Assembly: GCF_027744825.2 (NCBI RefSeq)
Contig: NC_071342.1
Span: forward strand, 19,812,001 to 19,876,000
Reading direction: 5' to 3'
DNA from: Synchiropus splendidus
Taxonomy: Eukaryota; Chordata; Actinopteri; Syngnathiformes; Callionymidae
Length of the DNA: 64,000 bases
Of this stretch, positions 22,221-36,400 are shown in pieces. The notes beneath the pieces are model-generated. The model was not told the origin of the DNA and made no database searches. It saw nothing but the letters and a program-made list of their open reading frames with translations. The translations under genes were made by a program, and so were the position numbers. Position 1 is the first letter of the stretch, and the number at the start of each line of letters is the position of its first letter.

Positions 22221-25200
22221 CCAGGGCGCCCCCCATCTTCCTCCCATCAGTCCCACTCCTCTTTTGTTTTCTTCATTACATACATGCGTGGTCAAGTGGC
22301 GACCCACAAAACTGCGCCGGTGATATTCGCTCTATAAAAGACTCCCAAAAGAAGGCTTGGAAGTAAAATTGGATGTATCTGTTTAGCAAATGGTAATTGT
22401 GTTTTTTATTCAGATTTAATTTGCGCCAAACTTTATTTTCGTTTAAAAAAACCCTAAACTGAATACAATACAAAAACATCGGGATTGTTTTTCTTCCTTG
22501 CTTTATTTTATGAATTTGTACTTTATATTTCGGTTTCATGAAATATAAGATCAGTATCGATCATCAAATCGTTAATATTCTTAACTAATAGGTTGAAAAA
22601 CACTCAGCTCCCTCGCGTCATTGAAAGTCATCCTCTCAAAAAAACGTTTTTATATGTTAAGCGAATTATATAGTGGCCCCTTTTAACACACCCAATTTAG
22701 GAAAACGACCCCCGGCTTTATTCTGATATTTTCCCATGTAACGGTTGAGCAGAATAAAAGAGAACACGCTTCAAATTCTGATATTGCTTTGCTGGATGTC
22801 GCCTGAACTGATGACGCACTGCGTACATTCTTACATTTTCAGCTGGTGCGTTTTTGGAAATTTTACGGTCTGAATCCGGGTTTGCAAGATGTTAAATTGA
22901 GAGTTAACTGGCTTTTTATCTCCCAGTCTGAAAGCAAATGTTGTTTTGAAAGCCAAGTGCTCGTGAAGAGACGCTCTTGTTGTGTTCGAGCGCAAAGCTG
23001 CGGCAGGAAAGCGGGCACCATTACGCACTGGGCCAGCTGGCACCGACCCCGCACAGAACTGAAACCTGCTGTGACACTTGATGCCCCGAAGTCTTTTGTG
23101 ACGTGTGATAACAGTTAAACTTCCAAATCTTCTGTGTGTCATAGTTTAAATGTGTGCGTCACGACGTCTCCAAAATGACGTCCACCATCGCGAAACACTT
23201 TTTACGCACTGAAATTTGAGGATGAAAATGAGCTCGTGTTTAGCCAAAGAGCTTTACAATACATCGACATCGACCTGGAGTGTGGGTGGGTGGGTTTGGT
23301 TGGGCTTTAACAATGATTTACACTCCGTGACACGAAAGGTCAGACACACGCTTCGCAACTTTCTGTCTAAATATGTGTTTTGGGGACATTGCGGCGATAA
23401 GCAGCCTCAAATAAAGAGGACAAATACAGAGCAGCGATAGCAGGCCGCTATAAACGATCAAAAAGTAAACTAATATTACAACTTGACGTATAATCATTGA
23501 TGCCAGATCCACAGGGAGACGGGGCGGGCAGGTGCGTGGACGCCACTGCGTGTCTTTATCAGCGCGGTCGTGGGCTCCTGCTGCTTGTTATGCAAAGTGT
23601 GGGCAAACACACGCCGCTGTGGAAATACAAGATATCGGGAAAGTGATGGAACAATATTTAACAATGCGGGGAGCAGGTGATACCTGGCCAAGTCTTCCTC
23701 CGCTGCACTTTCCTCCTCTCTCTTATTTATCAAGCCAAATCTATTTATTATTATTTTAGCAAACAGAGGTACCAGGTGGGGCTTTATTTCCGTCTTCAGC
23801 TTTTTTGTTTGAAGGACGTTTTGAAGGGGACAATCAAAGTCCAACAACTCGCTGACCAGATTGTTGTCATCCCAAACTCGCAATGGCGCCATTCAACACG
23901 CCCCCCCGCCCCTCCTCTTGTTCCTTCTGGCAAAGAGCTGCCGAGGAGGAGAAGAAAACTTCTTCAAGAAAGAAGAAACATCTTTAAAACATTTAATTGC
24001 AACCCGGATGCCATATGTACACCCTTGTGAAGAGCCCCAACAATGTGACTGCCTTTTAGAATGTATGGAGTGCGCCTTTGGAGACGTGTGCGCTTTTTGG
24101 AGAAGTGCGCGCGTGGTGACCGTCATGACCCTGGACACACTTTACACAAGAACTAATTCACTTTTAACGTGCTTTGCAGTTCCCTCTCACAGGCAGCGCA
24201 TTGTACCTCTCACCTCCGCTTTTGAAGACTGTGTACACCAATTACAGTGCAATAGCTGTCCTTGTCTCTCCGCGAGGACAAAAAAAAAACTCACTCACTC
24301 ACAGATGAGGATGCTGGACTCACAACTCCACCTCCTCAGATGTTCCTTTCTTTTGACAGCGTCTGGAAGCAGGTTTGTTTTTGTAACCACTCTTGTTCAA
24401 TTAAAAAGACAAGGGAGACTTTTATTCTTGGCCATAGAATCTGTGTTTATTTAACTTTCTCAACATTAATTAAAAAGAAAAAACAACAACAACAACACAA
24501 ACAACAAAGCAACATTGCCATGACAACAACAATCTTGAAATTGCCTAAATTTTCCATTTGGAAGCGTTATTGCTCAGTCATGAGATATAGATGAACAGCT
24601 GTGAGATACTGAAATGCATCAATAAAAAATATAAAAATGAATCACTAATAAATTCAACATTCAAGTGTTGGTATTAACACAACTTTCACTTCCCGCTCAA
24701 ATGTTTCAATTAGAAGAGTTTGAGCCATCTTTGCCTCTATCTACCACCAAGGAAAAATACAAACATAAATATTAAAATCTATCAAGAATTTAGATTAGAG
24801 TATATCTATATTTTAAAATTCAAACTTAGTAAAAATAAATAAACAAATAAAAATAATAAATAATGGCCATTCAGATTGGTAGAATCGACTGTTCTTGGAT
24901 CATCTGAAGATGCAGCTAGTGAGTCCTGCCCAGAAATCTGCTACTTCATCATATTTCCTAATTATTTCAATGATGACAAGAGGGTACAATAATGAAGCAG
25001 AGTTGCTGCTAAATGAACGAACACAATGAAAACAATGAAAAAAAAACTATTACAAAGTTACTGTTGTTTTCAACTCACATTTTTGTATATTGTAAATAGA
25101 TTGCCAAATAATATAATGTTTTGTGGTTTTTCAACTCCCTCCATTAGAAAAAACTAACCTTTCTCATTTTCACTATTATTATTATCGTTATTATCATTAT

Positions 25201-26299
25201 TATAAAATAACAAAAAAATTGAAATTATTTAATTTCATTCCGATTACTTGTCTTGACAGTTTATGTAGCTTTCGTTTCTCCAGCAAACGATCAGGATTTT
25301 TAAAATGTATTATTTATTTATTTTGGACCCAAAAATTCGAGTGAATCAGGATTCAAATTACGCGACTATGTTAATAGATGAAGTTGTATCTTTGACCACT
25401 AGAGGGAAACATTCATCGGGGTTTAAATTCAGAGATGAGAACAGTTAAAACGCATCTTTATCTGTTGAAGACGGTTTATAATTCGATGATATTCCACTTG
25501 ATTGTCCTTTTCCATCGGAAAATTGTTGTCGTACATCTGTTTTCTCTCAGCGTTAAGTCTCTCTGAAACATGCTGCTTTACTGAGAGCACGTTATTTCAC
25601 CAGTTCTGGCTGTCTGTCCCTGCGTGCGTGGTATAATGTGTTATTATTATGCGCCATTATTTTGGACTGTGAGGCCATGAAGTGGCTCGAGCTGTGCTCT
25701 TTAATTCTCACTCGCTTCTCACCACAGATCAGAAGTGAATGTGTGTTTCACATGAAATAAGTCTCAACTAAATGGTGAAATATTTGGGCCTGACTTGAGG
25801 CACTATTGACATGTACCTATTTTCCCAGAGCGAATTTAGGTCAGTCATTAAGCAAGTTGGTGTTCGGGGGGCCTGAGTCACTGTGAGGCCTTCAGCAGCT
25901 GTTAATGTTAATTGGGGGGCCGTTTCTGCACTTGACCCCTTAAATGTGTAAACAAGATGGAGTTGTAAATGTGTAAACAAAGACCGGAGTTCTTGCTTTT
26001 GTTCTCTTAGAGGTTATTTGCATTCGTAAGGAGGCCTACAAATGCAGAATAAACCATCCTGAGTGACAGAGCGGTGAAGAGAGTGCAGGCATGGTGGAGA
26101 TGATAGGACAGTTGGGGCCACTGCCATGATGTAAGTATAGAGAGAGAGACCCAGGTAAACATAGTTAGGAGGGAGGGATCGAGACACTGCATTAGTCATT
26201 CGGAGTAGAAATGACAAAACAATGTGGGGAAAATTTCCGACAGCGTTTGGGAGGCCAAGTGGTTCGGACAGGACAGACAGAAGAAGAATGTTTTGGAGG
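22221..26299. other. gene-free region between neurog3 and sgpl1, left part
   Basis: About 4 kb without recognisable exons or RNA genes. It contains a plus-strand TATAAAAG motif at 22333 close to the neurog3 promoter, an (AAC)n run at 24481-24507 and an (ATT)n-rich stretch near 25170-25205. Several CGTCA/TGACG motifs occur near 23158-23180. This is the obvious place for neurog3 enhancers, but conservation cannot be judged from one sequence. Confidence 0.4.
24481..24507. repeat. (AAC)n microsatellite
   Basis: AAACAACAACAACAACACAA followed by ACAACAA, imperfect AAC repeat in the neurog3-sgpl1 interval. Confidence 0.75.
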
Positions 26300-26319
26300 C
26301 AAAGGAGAACATGAAGAGG

Positions 26320-26696
26320 TCGTGTGTTATTAGTTTAGATTTGATGTTCTTTATTAGTGCCACAGCGGGGAAATTCAACGTGTCGCTGCCACCATTGACA
26401 ACACACAAGACACTGACACACTGATGGACTGTTTGTTCCTCTTCCCTCTGGCAGGAGGCTACGGTTCATCCAGACCAGAACCTCCCGTCACAGGAACAGC
26501 TTCTTCCCCTCGGCCATCAGGCTGTTGAATTCGTGAACAGCCTTGTTGTTATTCTATTTATTCTATTTTATTTATTTATTTATTTATTCATTTATATGTT
26601 TATTGTCAGCACTTTATTCCAAAACACTTTCCTAGTTGGTTGGCTCCCCACTGACCATGGCAATAAATTTGATTCTGATTCTGATTCTGATTCTGA
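26320..26696 (+). mobile_element. L2/CR1-type LINE 3' end
   Basis: Codons 26429-26536 read LFVPLPSGRRLRFIQTR, TSRHRNSFFPSA and IRLLNS before a TGA; this is the typical C terminus of L2/CR1-clade reverse-transcriptase ORFs. A short 3' UTR with a (TTTA)n run follows, then AATAAATTTGATTCTGATTC and a (GATTCT)n tail at 26671-26696, the short tandem tail used by these elements. The segment TTTATTAGTGCCACAGCGG just upstream may be another piece of the same family. It is heavily 5'-truncated. Confidence 0.7.
26564..26593. repeat. (TTTA)n microsatellite
   Basis: Tandem TTTATTTATT units inside the LINE 3' UTR. Confidence 0.75.
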
Positions 26697-27254
26697 CCAA
26701 AGACATTTAAGAGACACAACAAACAAAGTCGTCCACAAAGCATCAGCATAAAAAAAGTGAAGTCACAAGGTATCAAACAACACAAGACAAATAAATATAA
26801 TATTTCCCATAATACATAAAGATATATCATGGCATAAATAAATAAGATATATGTAGTAATAAGTAAATACATAATACATAGACAATAATAAATTATGTTT
26901 AAAAATCGTACAAATGGATGGACAGTAAATAATCGCCATCAACCGTGGACAGTCAGGTTTTACTGTCGTGCAACCTGTCAGCACTGGGCAGAAAGGAAAT
27001 CGGAAAAAAACCTAAATGAGCTATAAAACTCAATATCTTGTCCATTTAAACTACTTGTTATTCGACGCTGAAGCCACGGAGAGTTTGGTGGCTTGCGTTA
27101 ATAATAGATCTACAAATGATATGCGAGGCTACGTTTCCTGTCCAGAAGCCAGCCACATGTTTGGCAGATTTAAACCCGTAACGCCTCGCCGTTCATTATC
27201 AAATCTACATATCATAGGGCCTGTCATTTTCACACGCTAAAGCGCACCGTATGA

Positions 27255-27435
27255 TTGTCAGATCGGAGCTTGCGCAGACTGCGCAGACGCCGCGCGCTAC
27301 TTCCTCAACAATCACAGTTAGCTTACGGCTGTGTTGGTAGTAGCATGTAGATGAGGCGGACCGCTGGAGGTGACTTTCGTGTGGCTCTGTAGACGAAAAG
27401 TGGGTGAAAGTTTCCCGGGCGACATGGACTACTGG
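27255..27435 (+). promoter_or_regulatory. sgpl1: GC-rich promoter region and candidate first exon 1a of sgpl1
   Basis: A local CpG-rich patch with two TGCGCA half-sites (27271 and 27280, NRF1-like) contrasts with A/T-rich flanks. It ends in GGCGACATGGACTACTGG/GTAGGT: a good Kozak ATG at 27424, four codons (MDYW) and a phase-0 donor at 27436. Spliced to the acceptor at 29221 it would give [13 protein letters not shown] in frame. No TATA box. Exon status is inferred from sequence only. Confidence 0.5.
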
Positions 27436-30400
27436 GTAGGTGAAGCTTGACTGTATCACCGCAAAGTTAACGGCTGTGAAGGAAAGCTCCTGGAAGAGCT
27501 CTCCGGGGGCTCGGACTTGTTTGTCGGCGTGAGGCAACTGCTTGTTTTGCTCGCAAGATGCTCCAGCAACCACAGTCCTCGGCGACCTTTGATATAAAAG
27601 ACGTATGTTATAGATTTATGGCTGCTTACGAAAGTCAGCACTTTGACCCCTGGCATGAGAAGTCATTCCGAATGTTGACCTGATGGGAGAAACAGCAGCT
27701 TCTGATCTTTATCTCACGCCTGTGATTTTTCACTCGTCAAGTTTAGAATACTTGAAGCGTCCATTCTTTATTGTAGCTTAAATTTAGAAATCCTGTTTTG
27801 AGGAAGTTCAGACAAAGCGTGGCTCAAGCCACAAGAGAGCTGCCCTGTTGCTTTGTCTCTGGATGTGAGTTATGGTGCTCATTGAAGGAGAGAGTTTTCC
27901 ATGTTATTAAATCTAGTACAGTAGAGCCTCAAACGCATTGCTGTCATGTGACTTTAATATGGGTGAACTATTTGAATTGGACTCTTTGGACTCACTTTGC
28001 ATGGTGTGAAACTGAAGAACTTTTATTTAACACAGCGTTGTTCTTTTTGCTAAGAGACAGTTTGCTTTGTAAATGCTTAGAGTGGGCTTTTGTCACGTAT
28101 TAAATACATTTGTCTTAGACAATGGTTCCATCGCAAAGAATATTTTTCACTAAAAATGTGTGGATTGTCCAATTTTCTGTTGATCTTATGAACAGCGTTG
28201 ACCGTTTCAAATTGATGTAAAGCCGAGCGGCCATCGAGGGGCTCCCAACTAGGAACGTACACAATGCATGGCCATGAGAACTGGTCTCTTGGACAACAAA
28301 AGGTGTTCCTACAGAATAGCCCAATGTTGTTTGAGGGGCAGCAGAGGAACAAAGGGTAAAACAATACTGGCTCAAGAGTCTTTGTGTGAACTTGGTGTTC
28401 GCTTTCCTGAGGCTGGAAATCGCCATTGAAAAGCGTGGGTGGACCCAGAAATGTGTCTGACTGCAGCAGGAAGAGCCTGTGTGGACATGTGAGTGCTCCA
28501 AAGTCTGATGTATTTTAATTGGCCATGGATAAAAAAGGGTTCAGAGTCAACGTGTGTTGTTTCGCTGCAGCTCCCCTCTGTGTCAAGTGTGTCCTAATCC
28601 CGTCAAACCTGTATCTCGGCAGGCAGGTGCACATGGGTGGAGCCAACTGACACACTTCTGACATAATAAATCTACATCCAGTGTAAAGTAATGCAACAAA
28701 ACTGTGAATTCCGCTCTGTCAAGCTGTCATTTGCGAGGGTTTAACTTTTGAACCTTTGTCTTTTCTTCATCTGATTGTGGCTGAGGTGCCAAGTGACACA
28801 TGTTATCAGACGTCCTGCCATTGTGTCATAAAGATAGCATAATCACCGTCTTGCTTATGAAACAGCCTCAAAATTCATTGTGCAAATCCTACAATACTTC
28901 ACATCTGGACCTCTAGATGACGTCACTTCAGCTTTTACTGAAAGAATATCTACAATCTGGGTTGATCTGTGAGATTAGGAAACTCCCTCTTTGCCGAAGG
29001 GGCGGAGTCTAAAGCTAGTCGCCCAGTCAGCTCCCAACTTCTCCATCTGTCTCACCTGGAGGGCGAAGCTCCTGTAACCACTCAGAGTTTCAGCTACTCT
29101 GTAGGGCTAACAATGTCATCCGCGGTAGGTTTAAAAAAAAATAATTAGATGTACTGAAAGTGGTTATATGTGCCTCTACATAACCAGTGTTTCACTTGTG
29201 CTTTGATTCTCTTTGATCCAGAGTGCCTTGGAGACGTACAAGGAGATGCTGCTGCTGTACCTGGAGGAAGGCCGGCGGCAGGTGAACTCGCACTGCGCCG
29301 ACCTGGAGCCGTGGCAGATCATCGGAGCCTCGGTCCTCACAACACTCGGAGTAGTCTGGGCCCACAGCTTCCTTTTCCAGCAAGAAAGTAATCTGTCACA
29401 CACGATGCAACACGATAACATATCACTGTTTCACAGCTGCACCTTTGGTCCACTCTCTTTGTGAGATAAGAGGCTTCTTAATTCCGATTTAGATTCATTT
29501 GAACTACATTAGTTCTGTTAAACCATGCTGACTGATAAGGCCATGCAATCCAACCGTAATATGCAGACATCATGAATTTAAATCTAGACGGGTGAGTGGG
29601 GACTTTAAAGAAGCAGTTTGAGACAGTGACTTAGCCATATAATACTATGTGCATTTATTCAGTCCAGTAGGAGGTTGTATGGATTTGGTTTTGTCCCACC
29701 TGTTAATTAGATTTTCTGGGGTTTAAACATAATATCACCTTGACTCTCATGTCAAATTCTTTAGAATGCAAAAAATATTTTCTATCTATCTAATGTATTT
29801 TTATTATTTATTACACTGTTACTATGCATTGCTGCTTTGAAATAGTGCATTACTCGCCTGGTGTAAGTGGTCCAGCATGATCTTACTTGTAGACCTAAAT
29901 TCTGACTATTTTTTTTTTTGACTGCATCTCAATATTTAACCTCATATGTCGTAACAAGCATCATGATTCATCACGCGAGTGTCTATCATCACTAGCGGAT
30001 GATTAAGTTCATTTGGGGTCAGTTCAGTTGGCAAACATTTGTTTCACTCTCCGACACCGATCAGTGCTGCCACCCACCAGCAGTTATCTGAATGCTTCTC
30101 ATAATGAACGATCCAACGTGGCGCAACCTAATGAGCAGCAGCCGTCTGGTCTCTCTGGTCATCTCCAAGTACAGCTGTAACTGAAAGCGATCACCAAGCT
30201 GTCTCTTCAAATTATATCTTTATTGCACCTTAAGAATGTGAATCATAAAGTGCATGTGAAAGTGCAACTGTATAACATTTAAGTTCTGCCTGACACTTGT
30301 GGTAAATATACACGGTCATGAGTGCAGAGCGGACGAGGATGTGGTTTTATGTCGTGCTTGGTGGCTTGTTTCGATTCCTGCATTCTTTAATCGTGTTTTC

Positions 30401-33400
30401 TTCACCTGCTCTGACCCTTTTATGTTGATGCTCACTGAACCTATCTACCTAAAAAGTCGAGAGGCTATATCTTTAAAAGCCATTTCTGCTGAGACTATCA
30501 TCTTTGGCTTTAATCCCTCTCCCTGGTCAAGTAAAACCCTTTCATGGTTTTCCCAAACCTCAGTGCACGTGTGGACTGGGCTTAGAGACAAAGCTTTGTG
30601 AGCCATCCTTCCTCTCTGTGACTGTGCCAGCACGATCAGCTGCTTCTAATGTCTGCGGTCAATTGCGTGCCAGCATTTCACCACAGCTGACGTCTTTCTT
30701 CCATCTGGACTCACAGGCCTCAAGTCCAGAGTGAAGAAGAAATGTTTCCGACTCATCCGCAAAATACCCTTCGTCGGCGGGGCGGTAGGTGTCTGTTCCC
30801 TCTCACCCCTATCATCTGATGCTCCTCTTTATGAGTCATGCTGACATGACTGCAGGGTGAAGAAACACAGCAGGACCTTTGGCACACATCATGTCAAACA
30901 CTTGTGATCAGTTAAGGAGCTTGTATTTTTTCATGTCACTGTCGCACAGATTTGATCAGAATGTAACAGGAATTGAGCTGAATGTAACTAAGAAGGAGGC
31001 TCTGTTGGTGTGTTGTGTGGTCTGTTGCTCAGTTGCCTGCCTGGGGAGATGATCCGAGCGAGCCCAACTGGGAGAAGCTCTCCGGAGCTGACCCCAGAAC
31101 CTATTTTATTTGTCTTGGGAACACACAGGTGTTGAGCTGGAATCAGTGTGAGAGAGAGAGAGTAGTTCCATAACTTTGACAAGGCGAATTATAACGGAAA
31201 GATTGTGGGTATCCAAAAGATTCGTCTTCTCTTTCAGAGGTTAGATTTGTCACCAGTGAGAGGCTCTGTAACACTTTCTTGTCAGCATGTTTACCTGCAC
31301 AGTGTAGTGTTACAGGAAACTAGGTGGAAGCCCAGGGATCGAAAACATGCTTGGATCAATTTATTCTTTGCTTCTCATGCAGTGTTCCCTCAAAATGTAT
31401 TCAATCCCACTTTGTTGAGAAGCTCTTTCTCCTCTCATGACAGATTCAGAGTCAGCTGAACAAGGCGTTGGATGACATGTCTACCAGCCTGTGCACCCTG
31501 AAGGCTGGGATGAGCTACGCCACAAAGCTGCCCTCAAAAGGCCTCACACAGGACCAAGTGCTGGACAAAATCCGAGAGTACCAGACTCTGAGTGAGTAAG
31601 CTCCACCGCAGGAGGAATCAGCCGTTCAGTGCCCGGCTCTTTGTGTGACTCACGAGCGGGTTTTAAGATCTGACATGTCGCTGCAGATGAGGTGCGCTGG
31701 GAGAAAGGCTGCGTTTCAGGTGCAGTCTACTGGGGCGATGAGACGCTGACTAAACTTCTGGTGAAGGTGTGTTCAGTGTTTTCTTTCAGGACGGTACAAA
31801 AACTCACAAAAAGTGTTGTTGTTATCCAGCAAAGAGTTTGCTCATCCACCCTGATGTTTGAGTTTGTGTGCACAGATTACATTTAAATGTGGTCAAATCG
31901 AAATGCCATAAAAAATCTGAGACATTGTGGTCAATTGGATATGAAACTGGTGAGATAAAGCTAAAAATTATGGGTGGTACTCGAAAAAATATAAAATATA
32001 ATATACACATTTTAATATAATAATTATAATTATTATTATAATAAATTTTATGTTAAAAATGTTCCCTGATTAATTGGCGTCACTTCTGCTTAATCTTCAC
32101 TTGAATTGGAACTTGAAACACTGCAGTCTCTGAGAGCTGTTGACTTGTGTTTTTTACGTGATCTGGTCTGTGGTATTAGTAAGTTTGAAGTCTGTCCTCA
32201 GCAGGAAGTAAGTAGGTCGCTCCTCTGACACGAGGGGACTTGAAATTCTAGTTCGACATTCATTCATTCATTCTTGAAACACAACTGTAAATGTTTACTG
32301 TCAAGTTAGTTCATCTCGCTCTCCTTAAAGTCTGAAGGAGAAAACACGGCAAAGGAAGAAGTCTGGAAGGAAGGAAGTGTGAGGTTTTGGTGTGAGCAGA
32401 AGATGATGTTTCATGGTGTAACCGCGCAGAACACACAAGTCTGATCATGAGATTAGTGTGATTGATCTGGGAGTTGAGTCTGAGTCACGTCTGACTTGAG
32501 TGGGCACGCAGAGTCATTGCGGAAAGCTTCAAAAGAAAGCAAAAAAACAGCTTTCAACTGAAGTTGAATTTCAATTTTACAATGTCTGAGGTTTTTCTCA
32601 AACCTGCAAGTGTTTATTGAGTCACTGTGATGCCATCAGTTGGAAATGTATAATGAAGTTCCTTTCATGGAATCAACCGCAAAACTTGTCGGTTGTTGGT
32701 GTTTATGGCTGACCTTTGTTGGTCTCTAGGTGTATGGGGATTTTGCATGGAGCAACCCCCTCCACCCAGACATCTTCCCCGGCGTGAGGAAGATGGAGGC
32801 CGAGGTGGTGAGGATGGCCTGCACTCTTTTCCGCGGGGGCCCCAACTCCTGCGGCACAGTGAGTCCCGACATCATTGCCTGTCAGTGTTCCAGTACATGA
32901 TCCTGAAAGCTGTGCTCTCCGCGGTTCAGGTCACCTCTGGGGGGACCGAGAGTATCCTGATGGCCTGCAAGGCGTACCGGGACATGGCGTACGAGCGAGG
33001 TGTCAAATACCCAGAAATGTAAGACGAGCTCCCTCAGACCTTTAATATTTCAGCTAATGTGCACGGGAATATCAAACTGTCCTCACGCGGAGCTAGTACT
33101 ACATGTTCTGCTGGTTCTCTTGTTTATCTGTCAACTGCTCAGTTGTGCCATTGGAACTGTTCCCCAAGTCTTAATTCAGAAATAATATTGCTCAGTCAAT
33201 AGAAAACCCCTTCGCTCTGGTAGATAATTCGTACTTCTTCAGATGAAGGAGGACATGAAGCGTTTCATTTGGATAGTTTTTGAGGCAATGGTTTGCTGTA
33301 TAGAACCTTTTTGATCTCGGAGCCCACCTTGATTTCATTTGTGATCTATAACCAGATTTAGCCTACTTACACGTAAACAAAGCAAAACCTTGTGAAATGA

Positions 33401-36400
33401 CAGGAAACCATCTGATCATCGCAAAGATATTTATTAGTCATCGTCATGAAATTTACTACAGAAAAAAGGAAAAAATGTCCTTGAAAATTGGAAAAACTGA
33501 ATAAAATACTGAATAAAATCAACATAATAAAACCAAGTCTAATTATCAAAATAAAAATAATATATTTCATTTAAACTCCAAAGGAGATATTAGTGAAGTG
33601 TAAATAAAAGTATCGATAAGTACCATTTCAAAATTGCTTCAACAGTTGCTTTCATAATCATTTTTTACTGTTTTTTTTTACGGTGTCGTCACTTTTCATG
33701 AACTTCTCCATAGTTGTTAACTATCACAGATTTACAGCTGTCAAGTCATTTCAGTGACACACTACTGCCACCATACGTGGCTTGTGCTTTACAACTCAGC
33801 ATCTCATGGCCCAAAGGTGTAAAAGAAAAAAAACTTTTAGGGGCTTTTAGAAGGCGCTGGCCCGACCCAATGATTAAGAATCACTGGTATAGAACATTTG
33901 TGGCGCAGCAGGGAGGTCACTGGTCTCCTTGTCAGGACTCAACAGAATATTTTAAGTTTGACATCTCACCCGTGTCTTCTGTCATGTCAGACTGGCACCA
34001 GTGAGCGTACATGCCGCCTTCGACAAGGCAGCACACTACTTTGGAATGAAGCTTGTCCACATCCCACTGGACAAGAAGACCATGAAAGTAGACGTGAAGG
34101 TGAGACTGGAGTTTTCCTTGATGGCTGATGCACGGTACTCACGCTGGGCCTCTGCTTGTCTACAAGGCTATGAAGAGAGCCATCAGCCGGAACACGGCCA
34201 TGCTGGTGTGCTCGGCGCCACAGTTCCCACACGGCATCATGGATCCAATTGAGGAAGTAGGCAAGGTGAGAAGGGAATTTATTCTTTGCTCAGTTTGGAA
34301 AGAGGAAGTTCTTCTGTGACACTTTCACCTGTGTGTTTCAGCTGGCAGTGCGCTACAACCTCCCGCTGCATGTGGACGCCTGCCTGGGCGGGTTTCTCAT
34401 CGTCTTCATGGCCAAGTGTGGTTACAAACTCGCACCGTTTGACTTCAGCGTGAAAGGTGTGACCAGCATCTCCGCAGACACACACAAGGTGAGGACTGAA
34501 CGTCACACCCAATCCAAGACTGCTGCATGACTAGGCAAATAATTCTAGCAGTGGAGTGGAAACTAAAGCCTCTATTGGTCGTGGCTAATGCAGTACAAAT
34601 AGAATCTCAGATTTTAAGGCTTCCAGTACAACACAAGAGATTTTAACCAGTTAAGACTCATGAATCACTGTCTATCGAGAGCCTTGGGATACACTGATTC
34701 AGCTGTGACCAAGAACCAGGTCAGACTTCAGACACCAGACCCAACACATTCCCGCTCCGAATGCATCACATATCAACCAATTTCAAATGGACCTTAGCAC
34801 GTCCTAACCCCAGCCCCTGCTTTTGGAACGTCACATGGGAGGGGGAACATCGGTCTCCTTTGAAACACCGTCAACATTGAAAATAGTTACTTTATAATGG
34901 TGACAATATTCACACTCCATCAGGTTTTTTAAATGTCCTGCATTTTTTTCTATAAAAGTAGTCACCATGAGTTTGATGCGTTTTTTAAAAAATTCAGTGT
35001 TCCATATGCTTGCTACTGCACACATGTGACACCACTTCACACAGGTTGCTTTTCAGTCAGGAGTGACTCTGAGACCTTGGTTAAATGTCAGGCCTTTATT
35101 TTTCTATTTGATAGGTGCACTGCTTATCCGTTGTGTGTTGTGGTCTCATGATCCTTCTTGTTGAAGTTAAACCGAACCCACGGAAAGAAGCCCTGTGAGA
35201 TCTGTGACCTGTGGGGGCAGCAGTGAGATGGCAAGAAAAACCTACCAAGCACAAATGCCACATTACCATAATGACACTGAATTTGTGGGCTGTGATGGAA
35301 CAATTGACAACAGTTTTGATTTATACTCACAAGAAGACTCTGTATTGTATATAGTTTTCTGTGCCGGACAATCGGGGGGGAAAGGACATTTATAGCTTTA
35401 TTTATATATGATAAGACGTTGATCTAAGGGCAGAAGTTGTAGACCTATCAATGTTCTCCTCCATTGTTTCGTGACTCAATTAAGTAAAACTCATGTTTTG
35501 TCAGTTTTAGTTTTCTTAAAAGTATTAAAATCAAATTGAATTCTCATCCTTGACTCACCTCGTTTCACCCCTAGTCTTTATCTATACTTAGTTAATTTGA
35601 GTCTAATCTGAACTTTAAGAATCTGAGATTTTGGTAATGCAATGTTTACTTGTATAATGAGCGTGCTCGGGCTCTAACCTTCTTCCTGCCTTGCATCAGG
35701 ATCAAGTCACGAGCCAGGTGGCAGTGTTTTATTACCTTGACTATTTATTATTAATAACTGGGAGCAGAAGTGTCTCTTGGCAGTGGTGGGAGAAAGATCT
35801 CGTCTTTGTTTGTAATGATAACATTTATGTTTATTTTAGGATTGCGCTTTGCGGTTTATCTCACGTGTGAAAGTTCCCACATCCACAGATAACATAAAGA
35901 AAGATATGAAACACACAGGCACACAAAAAGGTCAAGACCAAGTCATTAGTAGCGAATGGATGTCAGAGAAGAGGTGGTGATGAGATGAAGAGGAGAGTGC
36001 AGGAAGGGTGGAGACCACACTGACGTTAGAGTAGCAGCAAGACAGGATCAGTCTTCGTGTCCAAGCTGATGTACTCATAGTTTAGTCCACTTGATGCAAG
36101 TGGCTGTCAGTTTGAACACCAACAAGTGACCATTGTGTATCCCTCCAGTACGGCTACGCTCCAAAAGGTTCCTCCGTGATCCTCTACAGTGACAAAAAGT
36201 ACCGTCACCACCAGTACTTCGTGGCTCCGGACTGGCAGGGTGGGATCTACGCCTCCCCCTCTATAGCTGGATCCAGGCCCGGGGGAATCATCGCAGCCTG
36301 CTGGGCCACCATGATGCACATGGGAGAGAATGGCTACATCGACGCCACCAGGAAGATCATCAGTGCCGCACGCAAGATCAAAACCGAGTGAGCCACCCGG

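Noticed and set aside
23861..24454. 197-codon open frame on the plus strand in the neurog3-sgpl1 interval
   Set aside because: No recognised domain, odd composition, no splice or promoter context, and overlapping long open frames in other phases suggest local base composition rather than coding.
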